A stretch of DNA of 64,000 bases from Clostridiales bacterium (GCA_022770525.1 JALEHN010000059.1:1-64000); one strand, 5' to 3'; shown: positions 36,419-48,408, counted from the first letter of the stretch. Program-made: numbers and translations. The notes: generated by a model not told the origin, from the letters alone.

Positions 36419-37350
36419 ATGGTTATTGATACATTGTCTATTCAGTATTTCCTTGAGGTTGCAAAGTATTTAAATTTTACAAAGGCTGCAAATGCGCTGT
36501 ACGTTTCCCAGCCTGCCATCAGCAGGAAGGTCGCTGCGCTGGAAAAGGAGCTTGGATGTTTTTTAATCGACCGCACAAGTAAGACTGTTGTGCTGACGCC
36601 TGCGGTAAAGGCATTTCAGGATTTTTTTACAAAAATGCTGTCTGATCTTGATGATATGGTTTATAAAGTCAGGGAAATGAATTATGAAAAAGCCGGAAAG
36701 GTAAATATCGGTGTTTTTCAGGGATGGGACTTTTCCAGTGAATTCAGACCAATGATGCAGAAATTTCGCAGCGAATATGAAAATATTGCTTTAAATATAG
36801 ATACAAATACGAAAAAAATCTGTTCCGCGGATTAAAGCACGGACAGCATGATGTTATTTTTGGTATGAAGGTACAGATTGAAAATGCCGTCAGTCATGGG
36901 TATTTAAGCGGTGTGAAAATGTTTGATCTGATTCGGGCACAGAAGGGCCTGCTTTATTCAAAGTATAATCCAATCGCGGGAAGAAAGGATTTAAGGCCGA
37001 TTGATTTTAAAGACCAGACGATGTACACATTTGCCAATGATGACGGACCGCTGGGCCTTGCAAGCAACGAGCGGCTGCTGGGCAAAAAGTACGGATTTAA
37101 ACCGAAATATAAAATTGTATCAAGTATTGATGCGATATTTATGGCATTGTCTACCGGTGAAGGCTATGCTGTGGTGGACAGTATGGTAAGAGCTAAAAAC
37201 AACAGTGATTTTGAATATATTGAGCTTGACGATTACAATACAGTCAGTATAGCGATGCTTGACGATAATCAGAATAGTCAAAGTGTGTTATTTATGAATT
37301 ATTGTCTGTCGTATTTCGGCGCTTTGACTGCAAAAGAAGAAGAGGGGTAA
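36419..37350 (+). pseudogene. LysR-family regulator with a -1 frameshift in an A run
   Basis: The first part (36419-36835) encodes the winged helix-turn-helix (FTKAANALYVSQPAISRKVAALEKELG) and the start of the effector domain; the second part (to 37350) encodes the rest of the effector domain in a frame shifted by one base. The break lies at a run of seven A near 36812-36818: one more A restores a continuous reading through NLFRGLKHGQHDVIFGMK. Intact length would be about 310 residues. It could be a genuine decaying regulator, a slippage-prone switch or a sequencing error. It probably regulated the adjacent beta-glucoside PTS genes. Confidence 0.85.
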
Positions 37351-37492
37351 GTTATCTCCTCTTTTTTTTATGCATTTTTTGTATAGATAACATACGTTTA
37401 AGATATTAGACATACATAATCAACAAATGTTATACTGTCTACATCAGGAAAGCTTTCCATAATACTTTTCAAAAAATTTCAGGGAGGATACT

Positions 37493-38361
37493 ATGGATTA
37501 TCAAAAATTAGCAAAAGACATTATTGCCAATGTCGGTGGACGTGAAAATGTAAGCAGTTTAACACACTGTATCACAAGACTGCGTTTTTCTTTAAAAGAC
37601 GCATCAAAATTTAACAATGAAGCAGTCAAGGCACTTGACGGCGTTGTCGGTGTTGTTGTCAAAGGCGGACAGCACCAGGTTGTTATCGGAAATGAAGTAG
37701 CCAATGTTTATAAAGCCGTGATGGCACTGTCGGAATTTTCAGACGATGCAAACCAGGCTGACAAAAAGCCGGAAAAAGCACAAAAAGCTTCCGGAAACGG
37801 TGAGAAAAAGAAATTCAGCCTTAATACCGTTTTTGATGCCATTGCAGGGCTGTTTACACCGATTCTGCCGGTTCTTACAGCAGCAGGTATGATTCAGGCT
37901 ATTTTAATTCTTTTAAAAACATTTAATATCGTTGATCCTACAGGTTCAACCTATGGCGTATTTAATAACATTGCAAATGCAGGTTTTTATTTCCTGCCGG
38001 TCTTTGTGCAAATATAGCACAGGGCGGTGCGGCACTTGCAGTATCTATTAAGAGTAAAAACAAGGACGTTAAGGCACTTGCTTCTTCCGGCGGTATCACT
38101 TGTATATTAGGTGTATCTGAACCTGTTATGTACGGTATCAGCTTAAAGTATAAAACACCGTTTTATGCAACAATGATCGGTGCGGCATCAGGCGGCCTTG
38201 TGGCAGGAATCTTTGGTGTACGTGCGGTTGCCATGGCTTCTCCGGGTCTTGCATCAATCCCGATTTTCCTTGGAACAACATTCCTGTTTGCGATTGCAGC
38301 GATTGCTGTAGCATTTGTGGTAGGCTTTGTCGTATCTTATTTATTATACAAAGGTGAATGA
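37493..38361 (+). pseudogene. Beta-glucoside PTS EIIBC with internal deletion and frameshift
   Basis: Residues 1-90 are a complete glucose-superfamily EIIB domain with the phosphorylation Cys in LTHCITRLRF. A linker and the first EIIC helix follow, but the frame ends at 38017 just after FYFLPVF. From about 37996 another frame continues with late EIIC sequence (AGLCANIAQGGAALAV, then the EPVMYG region and last helices) to 38361. Compared with a full EIIBC of about 450 residues, some 170 residues are missing. The join lies at GCCGGTCTTTGTG, where early and late coding sequence meet. Transport by this subunit is very unlikely, although EIIA and the hydrolase downstream are intact. Confidence 0.87.
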
Positions 38362-38364
38362 TTT

Positions 38365-40249
<1,885 letters not shown>

Positions 40250-40304
40250 AAATCTTATGAATGGTATAAAAACGTTATAGCAAATAACGGTTGTTAAAAA
40301 AAAC

Positions 40305-40392
40305 TTGACTTTTAAATTTTTCACCGATAAAATAAATACGAATCGAGTGGCAGAATGCGTAAATCCGGATTTAGGATTTACGCATTTTTTTT
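40305..40392 (+). ncRNA. Promoter followed at once by a terminator (possible short RNA or attenuated leader)
   Basis: TTGACT (40305-40310) and TAAAAT (40328-40333) are 17 bases apart. The predicted start near 40340 is followed by a 13-bp stem AATGCGTAAATCC / GGATTTACGCATT (40354-40386) and T8. The transcript would be only about 50 bases. The hairpin may simply terminate the upstream glucosidase operon. Confidence 0.4.
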
Positions 40393-40517
40393 GCAGCTTT
40401 TATAAATTGTCATGCCTTTTAATGTGCGCTTTACTGAAAACAAAATTAGTGCTAGAATAGTGAAATGGCTGAGTCTGTCATTTTACCTGATGCGAATTAA
40501 TGGAGGTTGAGCAGTAC

Positions 40518-43500
40518 ATGACGATATGGGAAATCCTTAATATATCTGCGACAAAAGATAAAGATATGATAAGAAATGCATACAGAAAGCAACTGAAAAA
40601 TGTGAATCCCGAAGATGATCCGGAAGGCTTTATGAATCTGCGTTCGGCTTATGAGCAGGCAGTTTTGGAAGCGGACAGCCCCGATGATGAAACCAAAACT
40701 CAAGATGCAGTGCGTTGGGATGAACCTGATGAAATGTCAGAGATTGAAAAAATGACGCCGAAACAGCGTATTGATCACTGGCTTGGCAAGGCAGATAGTC
40801 TGTATCAGTCTTTTTATGACAGAATCAGGGAAGAACCATGGCGGATGCTCCTTGAAGATGATGTCTGTCAGCGCCTTGATATGGCTGATGAAACGAGAGT
40901 GTCCTTGCTTCAGTATCTGCTGGAGCATACAAAATTTCCGAATCGTATTTGGAAGCTTTTTGATCAGACGTTTTCTTTGATTGAAGACGGTGATGAACTT
41001 AAGGAAAAGTTTCCGTCGGAATTTATTGATTATATTAAAAACGCTGTAACTTATGAAGGTGTTCTTGACTATGACCTGTTTGAGGGCGCACCGGATGCGC
41101 CATATGATCAGTTTATTGAATCCTATTTTTTCCTTAAATATGATCTTGATTATGAAAAGTTTGATGATGCCAAATTAAAGCTTGGGGAAATGACAGATAT
41201 GGGTATTTGGCACCCGTATTTGAATGTTGAGATGAGCCGCCTGATGGTTCTTGACAATAAGGCTGATGATGCATGTGAAATGTTAAAGCCGTTAGCCAAA
41301 AAGTACGATGAAAAAGACTATTTATTATATTACTACGGCTGTGCACTGGAGGCTGCTGACAAAGATGAAGAGGCAAAAGCTGTTTTTGAACAGGTGATAA
41401 AAATTGAACCGGATCATTATATGGCAAAGTTTGCACTTGCGGATCTTCTCCTTAAAGGCGGTCAGTACGCAGAAGCCAAAGAAGCCTATCTTGTCCTGGC
41501 TGATATTAATGAACATGATGAAATCGTTGTTGAACATCTGCAGAAAGCCAATAAATTTCTGATTCCCGAATTTGAACGCAAGGTCAGGGAAAATCCGGAA
41601 GATTTTGACAGTATACTGGACCTCGGGTGGTGCATGTGTCAGAACGAGGATTATGAAAAATGCTACAAGATGATCGAACATCTTCAGGTCGATGAAGAGC
41701 ATCTTTATGATTATATCAATTTAAAAGGGCGGGTTTTGCTCTGTCTTAACCGTTTTAAAGATGCACTGCCTTTCCTGATACGGTGGCGTGATATGATTCT
41801 TGATATTATCGATGACGGTCAGGAAAAGACCAGAAAGCGATTGAAAAGATTAGGTTATGCCAATTATGCCGTGGCAGTCGCATATGCTTCTGATGAAGTC
41901 GGTGACTATGAACATGCCATGGATTATATTGAATTTGCCATCGAGACAGAGACGTCACGGGATCAGCTATTAACATGTTATTATGGCAAAGCCGATATTT
42001 TGCGAAAAATGAAAAAATATGAGAAAGCGGTCGATCTTTGCACGGAAATTATCGAAAAAGAATGCCGGTTTTATCCGGCTATCGTCCTGAGACAGGAATG
42101 TTTTCTTGACATGGGCTACGGGGCTGATGTGATCAGTGATTATTACCGGGCAGTCAGTCTTTATCCGGAAGGTGAACGGCCATATGAAATTGCGGCTAAA
42201 GTTTTTATAGAGGTCGGTGAATATGAGCAGGCGGCGGAAGTTTTAAAAAAAGCTGAGGAAAACCGGGTGGATACGGCAGAACTTTCGCTTTTAAAGCTTC
42301 AGATGCAGCGCAGGAATGCGGTAAGCGCTGATGACTATAAAAAAATCATCGAAGCAGCCATTACGCTTCTTGAAGATAAGACGGCAGTCTTTAAAAATAA
42401 TAAAGAACGCAGTGCCGGTTATTATCTTGCGTCAGTCTGCTGCTGCGATATGTATATGATTTATGATGCCGAAATGCTTGATGAAGCGCTTCAATATATA
42501 GAAAAGGCGATCATATTGAATCCGTCTGATGATGAATGTTTGAATATTAAGGCTTACATATATTCAAAAACAGGAAAATCTAAGGAGGCCATCAGTATTT
42601 ACCGCAAGCTTCTTGAAAAATATCCGGAAAACTGTTATTATCTGTTCAGACTGGCCGGTGTTTACGGTGACTTAAGAAAGCTTAAAAAAGCACTGTATTA
42701 TTATCAGAAAGTGGCGGAACTTGACGATAGTTACCCGGATGTACAGCGGGAAATCGGCGTTATTTTGCGTGAGATGGCCGAGGAGGACCATCGTAAACAG
42801 TATTATCGGCTTGCGGTCAATGCATTTAATAAACAGATATCCCGGGTAGAGACACAATATGACCTGATTGAAAGAGGCCGTTTGTATATGGAACTGGGGA
42901 TGTTTGAAGAAGCTAAAAAGGACATCAGACGCACGATGAAACTGAATCCCGATAATATCTATGCATACAATGCCATGGGTGATATTTTCCGCTATAAACG
43001 TATGTATGAGGAAGCCATCCGGTGGTATCAGGAAGGCCTTCAGCATGTGAAGGATGACAATACGCCGGCACTGTATGAAGGTATTGCACAGTGCTATGAA
43101 TGTATTGGACGGTATCAGCAGGCCAAAGTGTGGTATGAAGAAGCGATGGCGCTGTTTCCGGGAAGAGGCAGGATTTATGATAAATATGCCGGTTTTTACG
43201 AACATATCAGAGCGTATGAACGGGCAAAAGAAATATTCGAAAAGGGACAGACACTGAGCAGCAGTTATAAGCGGTATTTTGGCATGGAAATTGCCGGAAT
43301 GATGGAAAAATATGCACCAAAGGAAGCGTATAAAATATACAGACAGGCCTATAAAGAAAACAGTCAGGATATCAAGGCATGTTTTGGTATCGGGCGCTAT
43401 TACTTATATCATAAGGATAAACCGAAGAAAGGCATGGCGTTTTTTCTGGCCGGTGTTCATATTGCCCGTGAGAATAAAGATAACAGATTTTTGCGGGAAG

Positions 43501-43910
43501 GTTATTTCTATGTTGGTCTTGGCTTTTTCTTCCTGGGCAAAAGGGTTGATGCAGCTGATTATTTCAGGAAAGCGCTGAAGCTTTATGAAGAAACCTGCGG
43601 AGATATTTACGACGCCAAAGAACCTGCCGGTATTGATGCGCATGATTTTTATGTCATCGGGCGTTTGCTTGCATTAAGCGGCGATTTAGGCCGGGCATCG
43701 TTTTATTTTGAAAGTATGAAAGCGGAAGGCAGCTGCTGTGAATACTGTACATCCTGTACGTGCTTTGAATATCTGATGGGCAGGGCGCTTTTGGCTTATC
43801 TTTCCGGAAATACGGCAGAGGCTGTGCGTCAGTACAGACAGGCCGGTGAAATCGCAGGAAATGATTTTGAGTGTATGACTGCGCTGCGTTTACTTGGTGC
43901 GGCGCGTTAG
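40518..43910 (+). CDS. Giant TPR protein with an N-terminal degenerate J-domain
   Basis: About 1130 residues; ATG at 40518 follows GGAGG. Residues 1-55 follow the J-domain pattern (WEILNISATKDKDMIRNAYRK), but the essential HPD loop reads NPE (30-32), so it may bind Hsp70 differently or not stimulate ATPase. The rest is mostly helical repeats; tetratricopeptide units are clear at about 270-330, 480-600, 690-900 and 980-1090 (for example PALYEGIAQCYECIGRYQQAK). No signal peptide or membrane segment is seen. It is followed 42 bases later by an HscC-type Hsp70, which strongly implies a chaperone pair. Clients are unknown. Confidence 0.85.
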   Translation: MTIWEILNISATKDKDMIRNAYRKQLKNVNPEDDPEGFMNLRSAYEQAVLEADSPDDETKTQDAVRWDEPDEMSEIEKMTPKQRIDHWLGKADSLYQSFYDRIREEPWRMLLEDDVCQRLDMADETRVSLLQYLLEHTKFPNRIWKLFDQTFSLIEDGDELKEKFPSEFIDYIKNAVTYEGVLDYDLFEGAPDAPYDQFIESYFFLKYDLDYEKFDDAKLKLGEMTDMGIWHPYLNVEMSRLMVLDNKADDACEMLKPLAKKYDEKDYLLYYYGCALEAADKDEEAKAVFEQVIKIEPDHYMAKFALADLLLKGGQYAEAKEAYLVLADINEHDEIVVEHLQKANKFLIPEFERKVRENPEDFDSILDLGWCMCQNEDYEKCYKMIEHLQVDEEHLYDYINLKGRVLLCLNRFKDALPFLIRWRDMILDIIDDGQEKTRKRLKRLGYANYAVAVAYASDEVGDYEHAMDYIEFAIETETSRDQLLTCYYGKADILRKMKKYEKAVDLCTEIIEKECRFYPAIVLRQECFLDMGYGADVISDYYRAVSLYPEGERPYEIAAKVFIEVGEYEQAAEVLKKAEENRVDTAELSLLKLQMQRRNAVSADDYKKIIEAAITLLEDKTAVFKNNKERSAGYYLASVCCCDMYMIYDAEMLDEALQYIEKAIILNPSDDECLNIKAYIYSKTGKSKEAISIYRKLLEKYPENCYYLFRLAGVYGDLRKLKKALYYYQKVAELDDSYPDVQREIGVILREMAEEDHRKQYYRLAVNAFNKQISRVETQYDLIERGRLYMELGMFEEAKKDIRRTMKLNPDNIYAYNAMGDIFRYKRMYEEAIRWYQEGLQHVKDDNTPALYEGIAQCYECIGRYQQAKVWYEEAMALFPGRGRIYDKYAGFYEHIRAYERAKEIFEKGQTLSSSYKRYFGMEIAGMMEKYAPKEAYKIYRQAYKENSQDIKACFGIGRYYLYHKDKPKKGMAFFLAGVHIARENKDNRFLREGYFYVGLGFFFLGKRVDAADYFRKALKLYEETCGDIYDAKEPAGIDAHDFYVIGRLLALSGDLGRASFYFESMKAEGSCCEYCTSCTCFEYLMGRALLAYLSGNTAEAVRQYRQAGEIAGNDFECMTALRLLGAAR

Positions 43911-43952
43911 TTTTAAATCTGTTGATCTATGAAACAGTGGGAAGGCGGCAAA

Positions 43953-45644
43953 ATGATTGTAGGTATAGATTTAGGAACAACAAATAGTTTGATCAGTTAT
44001 TATTCAGAGGAGGGTCCAAAGGTCATACCGAACCGCTTGGGAAAACATCTGACGCCATCGGTCGTCAGTCTTGATGAAAATGGTCAGGTGTATGTCGGTG
44101 AGACAGCCAGAGAGAGAATGGCCCTTTATCCGGAATGGACAGCCTCTGTATTTAAACGGAGTATGGGTTCGGCAAAGAAGTACAGACTCGGTGACAAGGA
44201 ATTTCTTGCTGAGGAGCTGTCATCATTTGTACTCAGGTCGCTTAAAGAAGATGCGGAAAGCTATCTCGGTGAGCCGGTGACGGAAGCAGTGATCAGTGTT
44301 CCGGCCTATTTTAATGATATTAAACGTCGGGCTACAAAAAGAGCCGGCGAACTGGCAGGTTTAAAAGTGGACCGTATCATCAGCGAGCCGACAGCGGCAG
44401 CGGTGGCGTATGGTCTGTACCAGAAAAATCCGAATACAAAGTTCCTTGTATTTGACCTGGGCGGCGGGACTTTTGATGTATCTATTCTTGAGCTGTTTGA
44501 CAGTATTCTGGAAGTAAGAGCAGTTGCGGGCGATAATTTCCTCGGCGGTGAAGATTTTACAGAAGTTCTTGTTCAGATGTTTATGAAGAAAAACGGACTG
44601 GACGAGGAATCACTTACAAAAAAAGAACATACATTGATCCAAAATCAGGCGGAACGGTGTAAAATCGGCTTTTCTAAAGGAAGAAAGTCAGAGATGCATT
44701 GTAAAATCGGCGGCAGGCAGTATGACATGACGGTGGATCTCAGTGATTATGAGAAGTCATGTGAAATGCTTCTTGAGCGCATTAAAAAGCCGGTGAAGCG
44801 CAGTCTTTCAGATGCGCATATAAGGCTTTCGGATATTGATGAAGTTGTTTTAGTCGGCGGCGCTACAAAGCTTTCTGTTGTAAAGAAGTTTGTCGGACGT
44901 CTTTTCGGCAGGATGCCAAACTGTTCTGTAAATCCCGATGAGGTTGTTGCTGTCGGTGCGGCTATCCAGGGGGCTATGAAGGCTCGCAATGAGGCTGTGC
45001 GGGAAGTTATTCTTACAGATGTCTGCCCATTTACCCTGGGAACAGAGGTTGTTGTTGAAAAAGCCGAGAATCAATATGAAAGCGGGCATTTTCTGCCGAT
45101 TATCGAAAGAAACACAGTGATACCTGCCAGCCGGACAAAGCGTTGTTATACTGTACATGAAAATCAGCGAAAGATTCTTGTTAACATATTACAGGGCGAG
45201 AGCCGCTTTGCTTCCAATAATGTCAGTCTCGGAACTCTTGAGGTTGATGTACCGCCTCAGGAAGCAGGCAAAGAAGCTGTGGATGTTACTTACACATATG
45301 ATATCAATGCCATCCTTGAAGTTATGGTTAAAATTGTTTCAACGGGTGAAGTAAAGAAAATGATCATTAAAAATCAGGATAATATGATGACTGATGAGGA
45401 AATTGCCGCAAGAATGGAGGAACTTGGTTATCTGAAAATTCCGCCGAGGGAACAGGAAGCGAATAAATTTCTGCTTTTTAAAGGAGAAAGACTTTATGAG
45501 GAAAGTACCGGCGAAGAAAGAGAAGCCATTGAGTTTTATTTAAGAAGGTTTGAAACGGCACTTGATACACAGGATCCGGAAGTCATCAGTCAGGCGAGGA
45601 CGGAATTTAAAAGCTTCCTTGACGAATATGATGACATATTTTAA
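43953..45644 (+). CDS. hscC: HscC-type Hsp70 chaperone
   Basis: A 563-residue Hsp70, shorter than DnaK (about 610-640) because of a short lid. ATPase motifs are complete: GIDLGTTNS near the start, FDLGGGTFDVSIL and VVLVGGATKL. The C-terminal part matches E. coli HscC, which works with J-proteins of the DjlB/DjlC type rather than DnaJ (shared features include DVCPFTLG, IIERNTVIP and YDINAILEV). ATG at 43953 follows GGAAGGCGG. Downstream of the J-like TPR protein, it forms a dedicated chaperone module. Confidence 0.9.
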   Translation: MIVGIDLGTTNSLISYYSEEGPKVIPNRLGKHLTPSVVSLDENGQVYVGETARERMALYPEWTASVFKRSMGSAKKYRLGDKEFLAEELSSFVLRSLKEDAESYLGEPVTEAVISVPAYFNDIKRRATKRAGELAGLKVDRIISEPTAAAVAYGLYQKNPNTKFLVFDLGGGTFDVSILELFDSILEVRAVAGDNFLGGEDFTEVLVQMFMKKNGLDEESLTKKEHTLIQNQAERCKIGFSKGRKSEMHCKIGGRQYDMTVDLSDYEKSCEMLLERIKKPVKRSLSDAHIRLSDIDEVVLVGGATKLSVVKKFVGRLFGRMPNCSVNPDEVVAVGAAIQGAMKARNEAVREVILTDVCPFTLGTEVVVEKAENQYESGHFLPIIERNTVIPASRTKRCYTVHENQRKILVNILQGESRFASNNVSLGTLEVDVPPQEAGKEAVDVTYTYDINAILEVMVKIVSTGEVKKMIIKNQDNMMTDEEIAARMEELGYLKIPPREQEANKFLLFKGERLYEESTGEEREAIEFYLRRFETALDTQDPEVISQARTEFKSFLDEYDDIF

Positions 45645-45798
45645 TGTGAACGCCGGAAAATACGCTGGTATTACGGCATCAAAGCTTTTGGTGCCAGCAG
45701 GTTACTATGAACCGACAGCAAAGAATATCAAAAAGACAGGTGTTTTATCCTTTACAAATCAAAAAAAACATTGTATAATACAAAAGCATGATTTGTAC

Positions 45799-45888
45799 GG
45801 AGATGTACCGAAGAGGCCGTAACGGGGCTGACTCGAAATCAGTTTGTCGGTTTATGCCGGCACAAGGGTTCGAATCCCTTCATCTCCG
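45799..45888 (+). tRNA. tRNA-Ser (anticodon CGA)
   Basis: Acceptor arms GGAGATG (45799-45805) and CATCTCC (45881-45887) pair, with discriminator G at 45888. The anticodon loop CTCGAAA between CTGA and TCAG gives CGA, reading UCG. The long variable arm (GTCGGTTTATGCCGGC) marks a class II serine tRNA, and GGGTTCGAATCCC is the T arm. CCA is not encoded. Confidence 0.96.
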
Positions 45889-45890
45889 CT

Positions 45891-45937
45891 GACGCATTTA
45901 TGGGGAAGATGTATATTCTCATAAATGCGTTTTTTAT
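45891..45937 (+). terminator. Terminator after tRNA-Ser
   Basis: ACGCATTTATG and CATAAATGCGT form an 11-bp stem followed by TTTTTTATTT. Confidence 0.88.
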
Positions 45938-46038
45938 TTGCAGAGGAAAGTCTGATGATCTGCATCTGTAATATAAAACCCCCGACAGGATTGTATTGTG
46001 GTGGAAAAATGATATATGGGTCAAAGGAGGAAAGACTA

Positions 46039-47391
46039 ATGATTAAAAATATGACAGAAGGAAAACCATCATCGATTCTCTGGCGTTTTTCACTGCCTAT
46101 GCTTTTGAGTGTTGTTTTTCAGCAGCTTTATAATATTGTTGACAGTATTGTAGCCGGAAAGTTTGCCGGTGTTTCGGCTCTGGCGGCTGTCGGGGCCTCT
46201 TATCCGATTACGGTGATATTTATTGCCATTGCCACAGGTTCAAATATAGGATGTAATGTTATTATTTCTCAGTTATTCGGAGCGAAGGAACTGGATAAAA
46301 TGAAAACAGCCGTATACACATCGCTGATATCGGTAAGTGTTCTCGGTATGATCCTGACAGTTCTGGGTACTATTTTTTGTAATCCGCTGATAAAGGTTTT
46401 AAATACGCCGGAAAATATTTTTTCGGATTCCGCATTGTATTTGAGAGTCTATGTTTTCGGGGTATTGTTTTTGTTTATTTATAATATATGTACAGGGATT
46501 TTCACGGCTTTGGGGGATTCAAAAACACCGCTATACTTTCTGATTGCATCTTCTATTGGAAACATTGCTCTGGATCTTTTATTTGTTGCCATATTGAATA
46601 TGGGCGTTGCCGGTGTTGCATGGGCTACATTTATATGTCAGGGCGCAGCATCTGTACTTGCAATGCTTACTTTGTTAAAGCGACTTGGAAAAATAGGTTC
46701 TAAAAAGAAAGTAGATTTGTTTTCGTCAGCGATGTTGGGCAAGCTTGCTCTTATTGCAGTGCCGAGTATACTTCAGCAGAGTTTTGTATCTGTTGGAAAT
46801 TTGTTTATACAGATACTTGTCAACGGATTTGGTTCTGATGTAATTGCGGCATTTTCTGTTGCAATTAAACTGAATACATTTGCGGTGACATCATTGATGA
46901 CGATGGCCAATGGTATTTCCAGCTATACAGCACAAAATATTGGTGCAGGCAAAATAGAAAGAGTTCGTCAGGGATATCGCTGCGGTATACGAATGATGAT
47001 TATTGTTTGTATACCTTTTATCATAGCATATTTCTTTTTTACAGATACAATGATGCGACTGTTTCTTGACAGTTCTGAAGATGTGATGACAGTATTAAGT
47101 GCCGGACGTAAATTTCTAAAAATTGTGTCACCGTTTTATTTTGTAGTTGGTCTGAAGATGATCACAGATGCTGTTCTCAGAGGAGCAGGAGCGATGAAAG
47201 CATTTATGGCGACGACATTTCTTGATCTTATCCTCCGCGTGGTTCTGGCATTTATATTCAGCAGCTTTTTTATGTCTACAGGTATATGGATGTCCTGGCC
47301 GTTTGGCTGGAGTATATCTGCATTATTATCTGTCGTATTTTATATGGCGGGTGTGTGGAAACTGTCTCCAAAATGCCAAGAACAGTCTTAA
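46039..47391 (+). CDS. MATE-family efflux transporter
   Basis: A 450-residue membrane protein with twelve predicted helices in two MatE halves. ATG at 46039 follows AAAGGAGG; earlier starts in the frame lie within the tRNA terminator and are unlikely. Typical segments are PMLLSVVFQQLYNIVDSIVAGKF near the start and the matching second-half segment VPSILQQSFVSVGNLFIQILVNGFG. It exports organic cations or drugs using a sodium or proton gradient. Its 3' end runs into repeat family R2, so the last few codons may have been altered by the repeat. Confidence 0.93.
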   Translation: MIKNMTEGKPSSILWRFSLPMLLSVVFQQLYNIVDSIVAGKFAGVSALAAVGASYPITVIFIAIATGSNIGCNVIISQLFGAKELDKMKTAVYTSLISVSVLGMILTVLGTIFCNPLIKVLNTPENIFSDSALYLRVYVFGVLFLFIYNICTGIFTALGDSKTPLYFLIASSIGNIALDLLFVAILNMGVAGVAWATFICQGAASVLAMLTLLKRLGKIGSKKKVDLFSSAMLGKLALIAVPSILQQSFVSVGNLFIQILVNGFGSDVIAAFSVAIKLNTFAVTSLMTMANGISSYTAQNIGAGKIERVRQGYRCGIRMMIIVCIPFIIAYFFFTDTMMRLFLDSSEDVMTVLSAGRKFLKIVSPFYFVVGLKMITDAVLRGAGAMKAFMATTFLDLILRVVLAFIFSSFFMSTGIWMSWPFGWSISALLSVVFYMAGVWKLSPKCQEQS

Positions 47392-47600
47392 AAATGCAAG
47401 CATTTTACGCCTGTTTTTGGTATTTTGCCTGGCAGTGGAAGGTTGTGGATTAGGCGTTTGGAGCCAGCCTCCAAAATGCAAGGCATTTTGTCGGTGTGGC
47501 GTATCCGCCACATAAAATACCAAAAGCATGCATAAAAATGCAAGCATTTTATGCCTGTTTTTGGTATTTTGCCTGGCTCTGAACGGTTGCAAATTATTAA
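47390..47600. repeat. Compound intergenic repeat family R2 with a 44-bp direct repeat
   Basis: A 44-base block beginning AAAAATGCAAGCATTTTA occurs at about 47390-47433 and again at about 47534-47577 with a single difference. Between them lie GTGTGGCGTATCCGCCACA (a hairpin) and TCCAAAATGCAAGGCATTTT, and the segment ends TGGCTCTGAACGGTTGCAAA, like the right end of the copy at 34937-35080. No protein gene is supported. It separates the MATE and alarmone-synthetase genes. Confidence 0.75.
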
Positions 47601-47697
47601 AAAAGCGTAAAATGAGTGTTTGGTGCTACAAAAAATGCTTAAAATGTGGTATGCTGAATGTGCAAATGACTTAAAGAGAACTTTATGGGGGAAAAAC

Positions 47698-48399
47698 ATG
47701 AGTGCAGATTTAGAAACACTTTTATTAGATTACGGAAAATTATCGGAACAGGATATGCTTATTGAAGAACTGGAACCTCTTAAAAATATGGGCAAGCGTT
47801 TTGAAGAGATGATGATGATTCATAAGGCGGCGATCCGTGAAGTACGCACGAAGCTTGAAGTATTAAATGATGAATTTCAGGTGAAGAGTAAAAGAAATCC
47901 AATCCGTTATATCAAGCACCGGATTAAGAAGCCGGAAAGTATTATTGAAAAAATGCATCGGAGAGGCTTTGAGATGTCTCTGGATTCCATGGTTCAGAAT
48001 CTCAATGACATTGCCGGTGTCAGAGTGGTATGCGGGTATGGATCGGATATTTATGATATTGCCGATATGCTTAAAAAACAGGATGATGTCAGAGTTATTC
48101 TGGAAAAAGACTACATAAAGAATCCTAAACCAAACGGATACAGGAGCCTTCATATCGTGGTTGAGATTCCTGTGTTCTTTTCAGACCGTAAGCAGTTTGT
48201 AAAGGTGGAAGTCCAGATCAGAACAATGGCGATGGACTTTTGGGCAAGTCTTGAGCATCAGCTTCACTACAAGCACACAGGCGGTGAATATGATGAAATT
48301 GTTGATGAGCTTAGGGAATGTGCGGAAACAATCCACCAGACAGATACAAAAATGCAGCGGATTTACAACAGAATCATGAAAGGTGAAGATGAGGCATAA
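47698..48399 (+). CDS. Small alarmone synthetase (RelQ/YjbM type)
   Basis: A 233-residue protein with only the RelA/SpoT synthetase domain. Seen: RYIKHRIKKPESIIEKM (substrate phosphates), DIAGVRVVCGYGSDIYD, and KNPKPNGYRSLHIVVEIPVF followed by VEVQIRTMAMDFWASLEHQLHYK. There is no hydrolase, TGS or ACT domain. It makes (p)ppGpp or pGpp from GTP/GDP and ATP under stress. ATG at 47698 follows GGGGG. It is monocistronic; a strong promoter for the thrS leader begins right after its stop. Confidence 0.93.
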   Translation: MSADLETLLLDYGKLSEQDMLIEELEPLKNMGKRFEEMMMIHKAAIREVRTKLEVLNDEFQVKSKRNPIRYIKHRIKKPESIIEKMHRRGFEMSLDSMVQNLNDIAGVRVVCGYGSDIYDIADMLKKQDDVRVILEKDYIKNPKPNGYRSLHIVVEIPVFFSDRKQFVKVEVQIRTMAMDFWASLEHQLHYKHTGGEYDEIVDELRECAETIHQTDTKMQRIYNRIMKGEDEA

Positions 48400-48408
48400 G
48401 ATTTTGTC

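Noticed and set aside
36865..37350. The 161-residue frame as a stand-alone substrate-binding-like protein
   Set aside because: It is the continuation of the LysR effector domain, displaced by one base at an A run.
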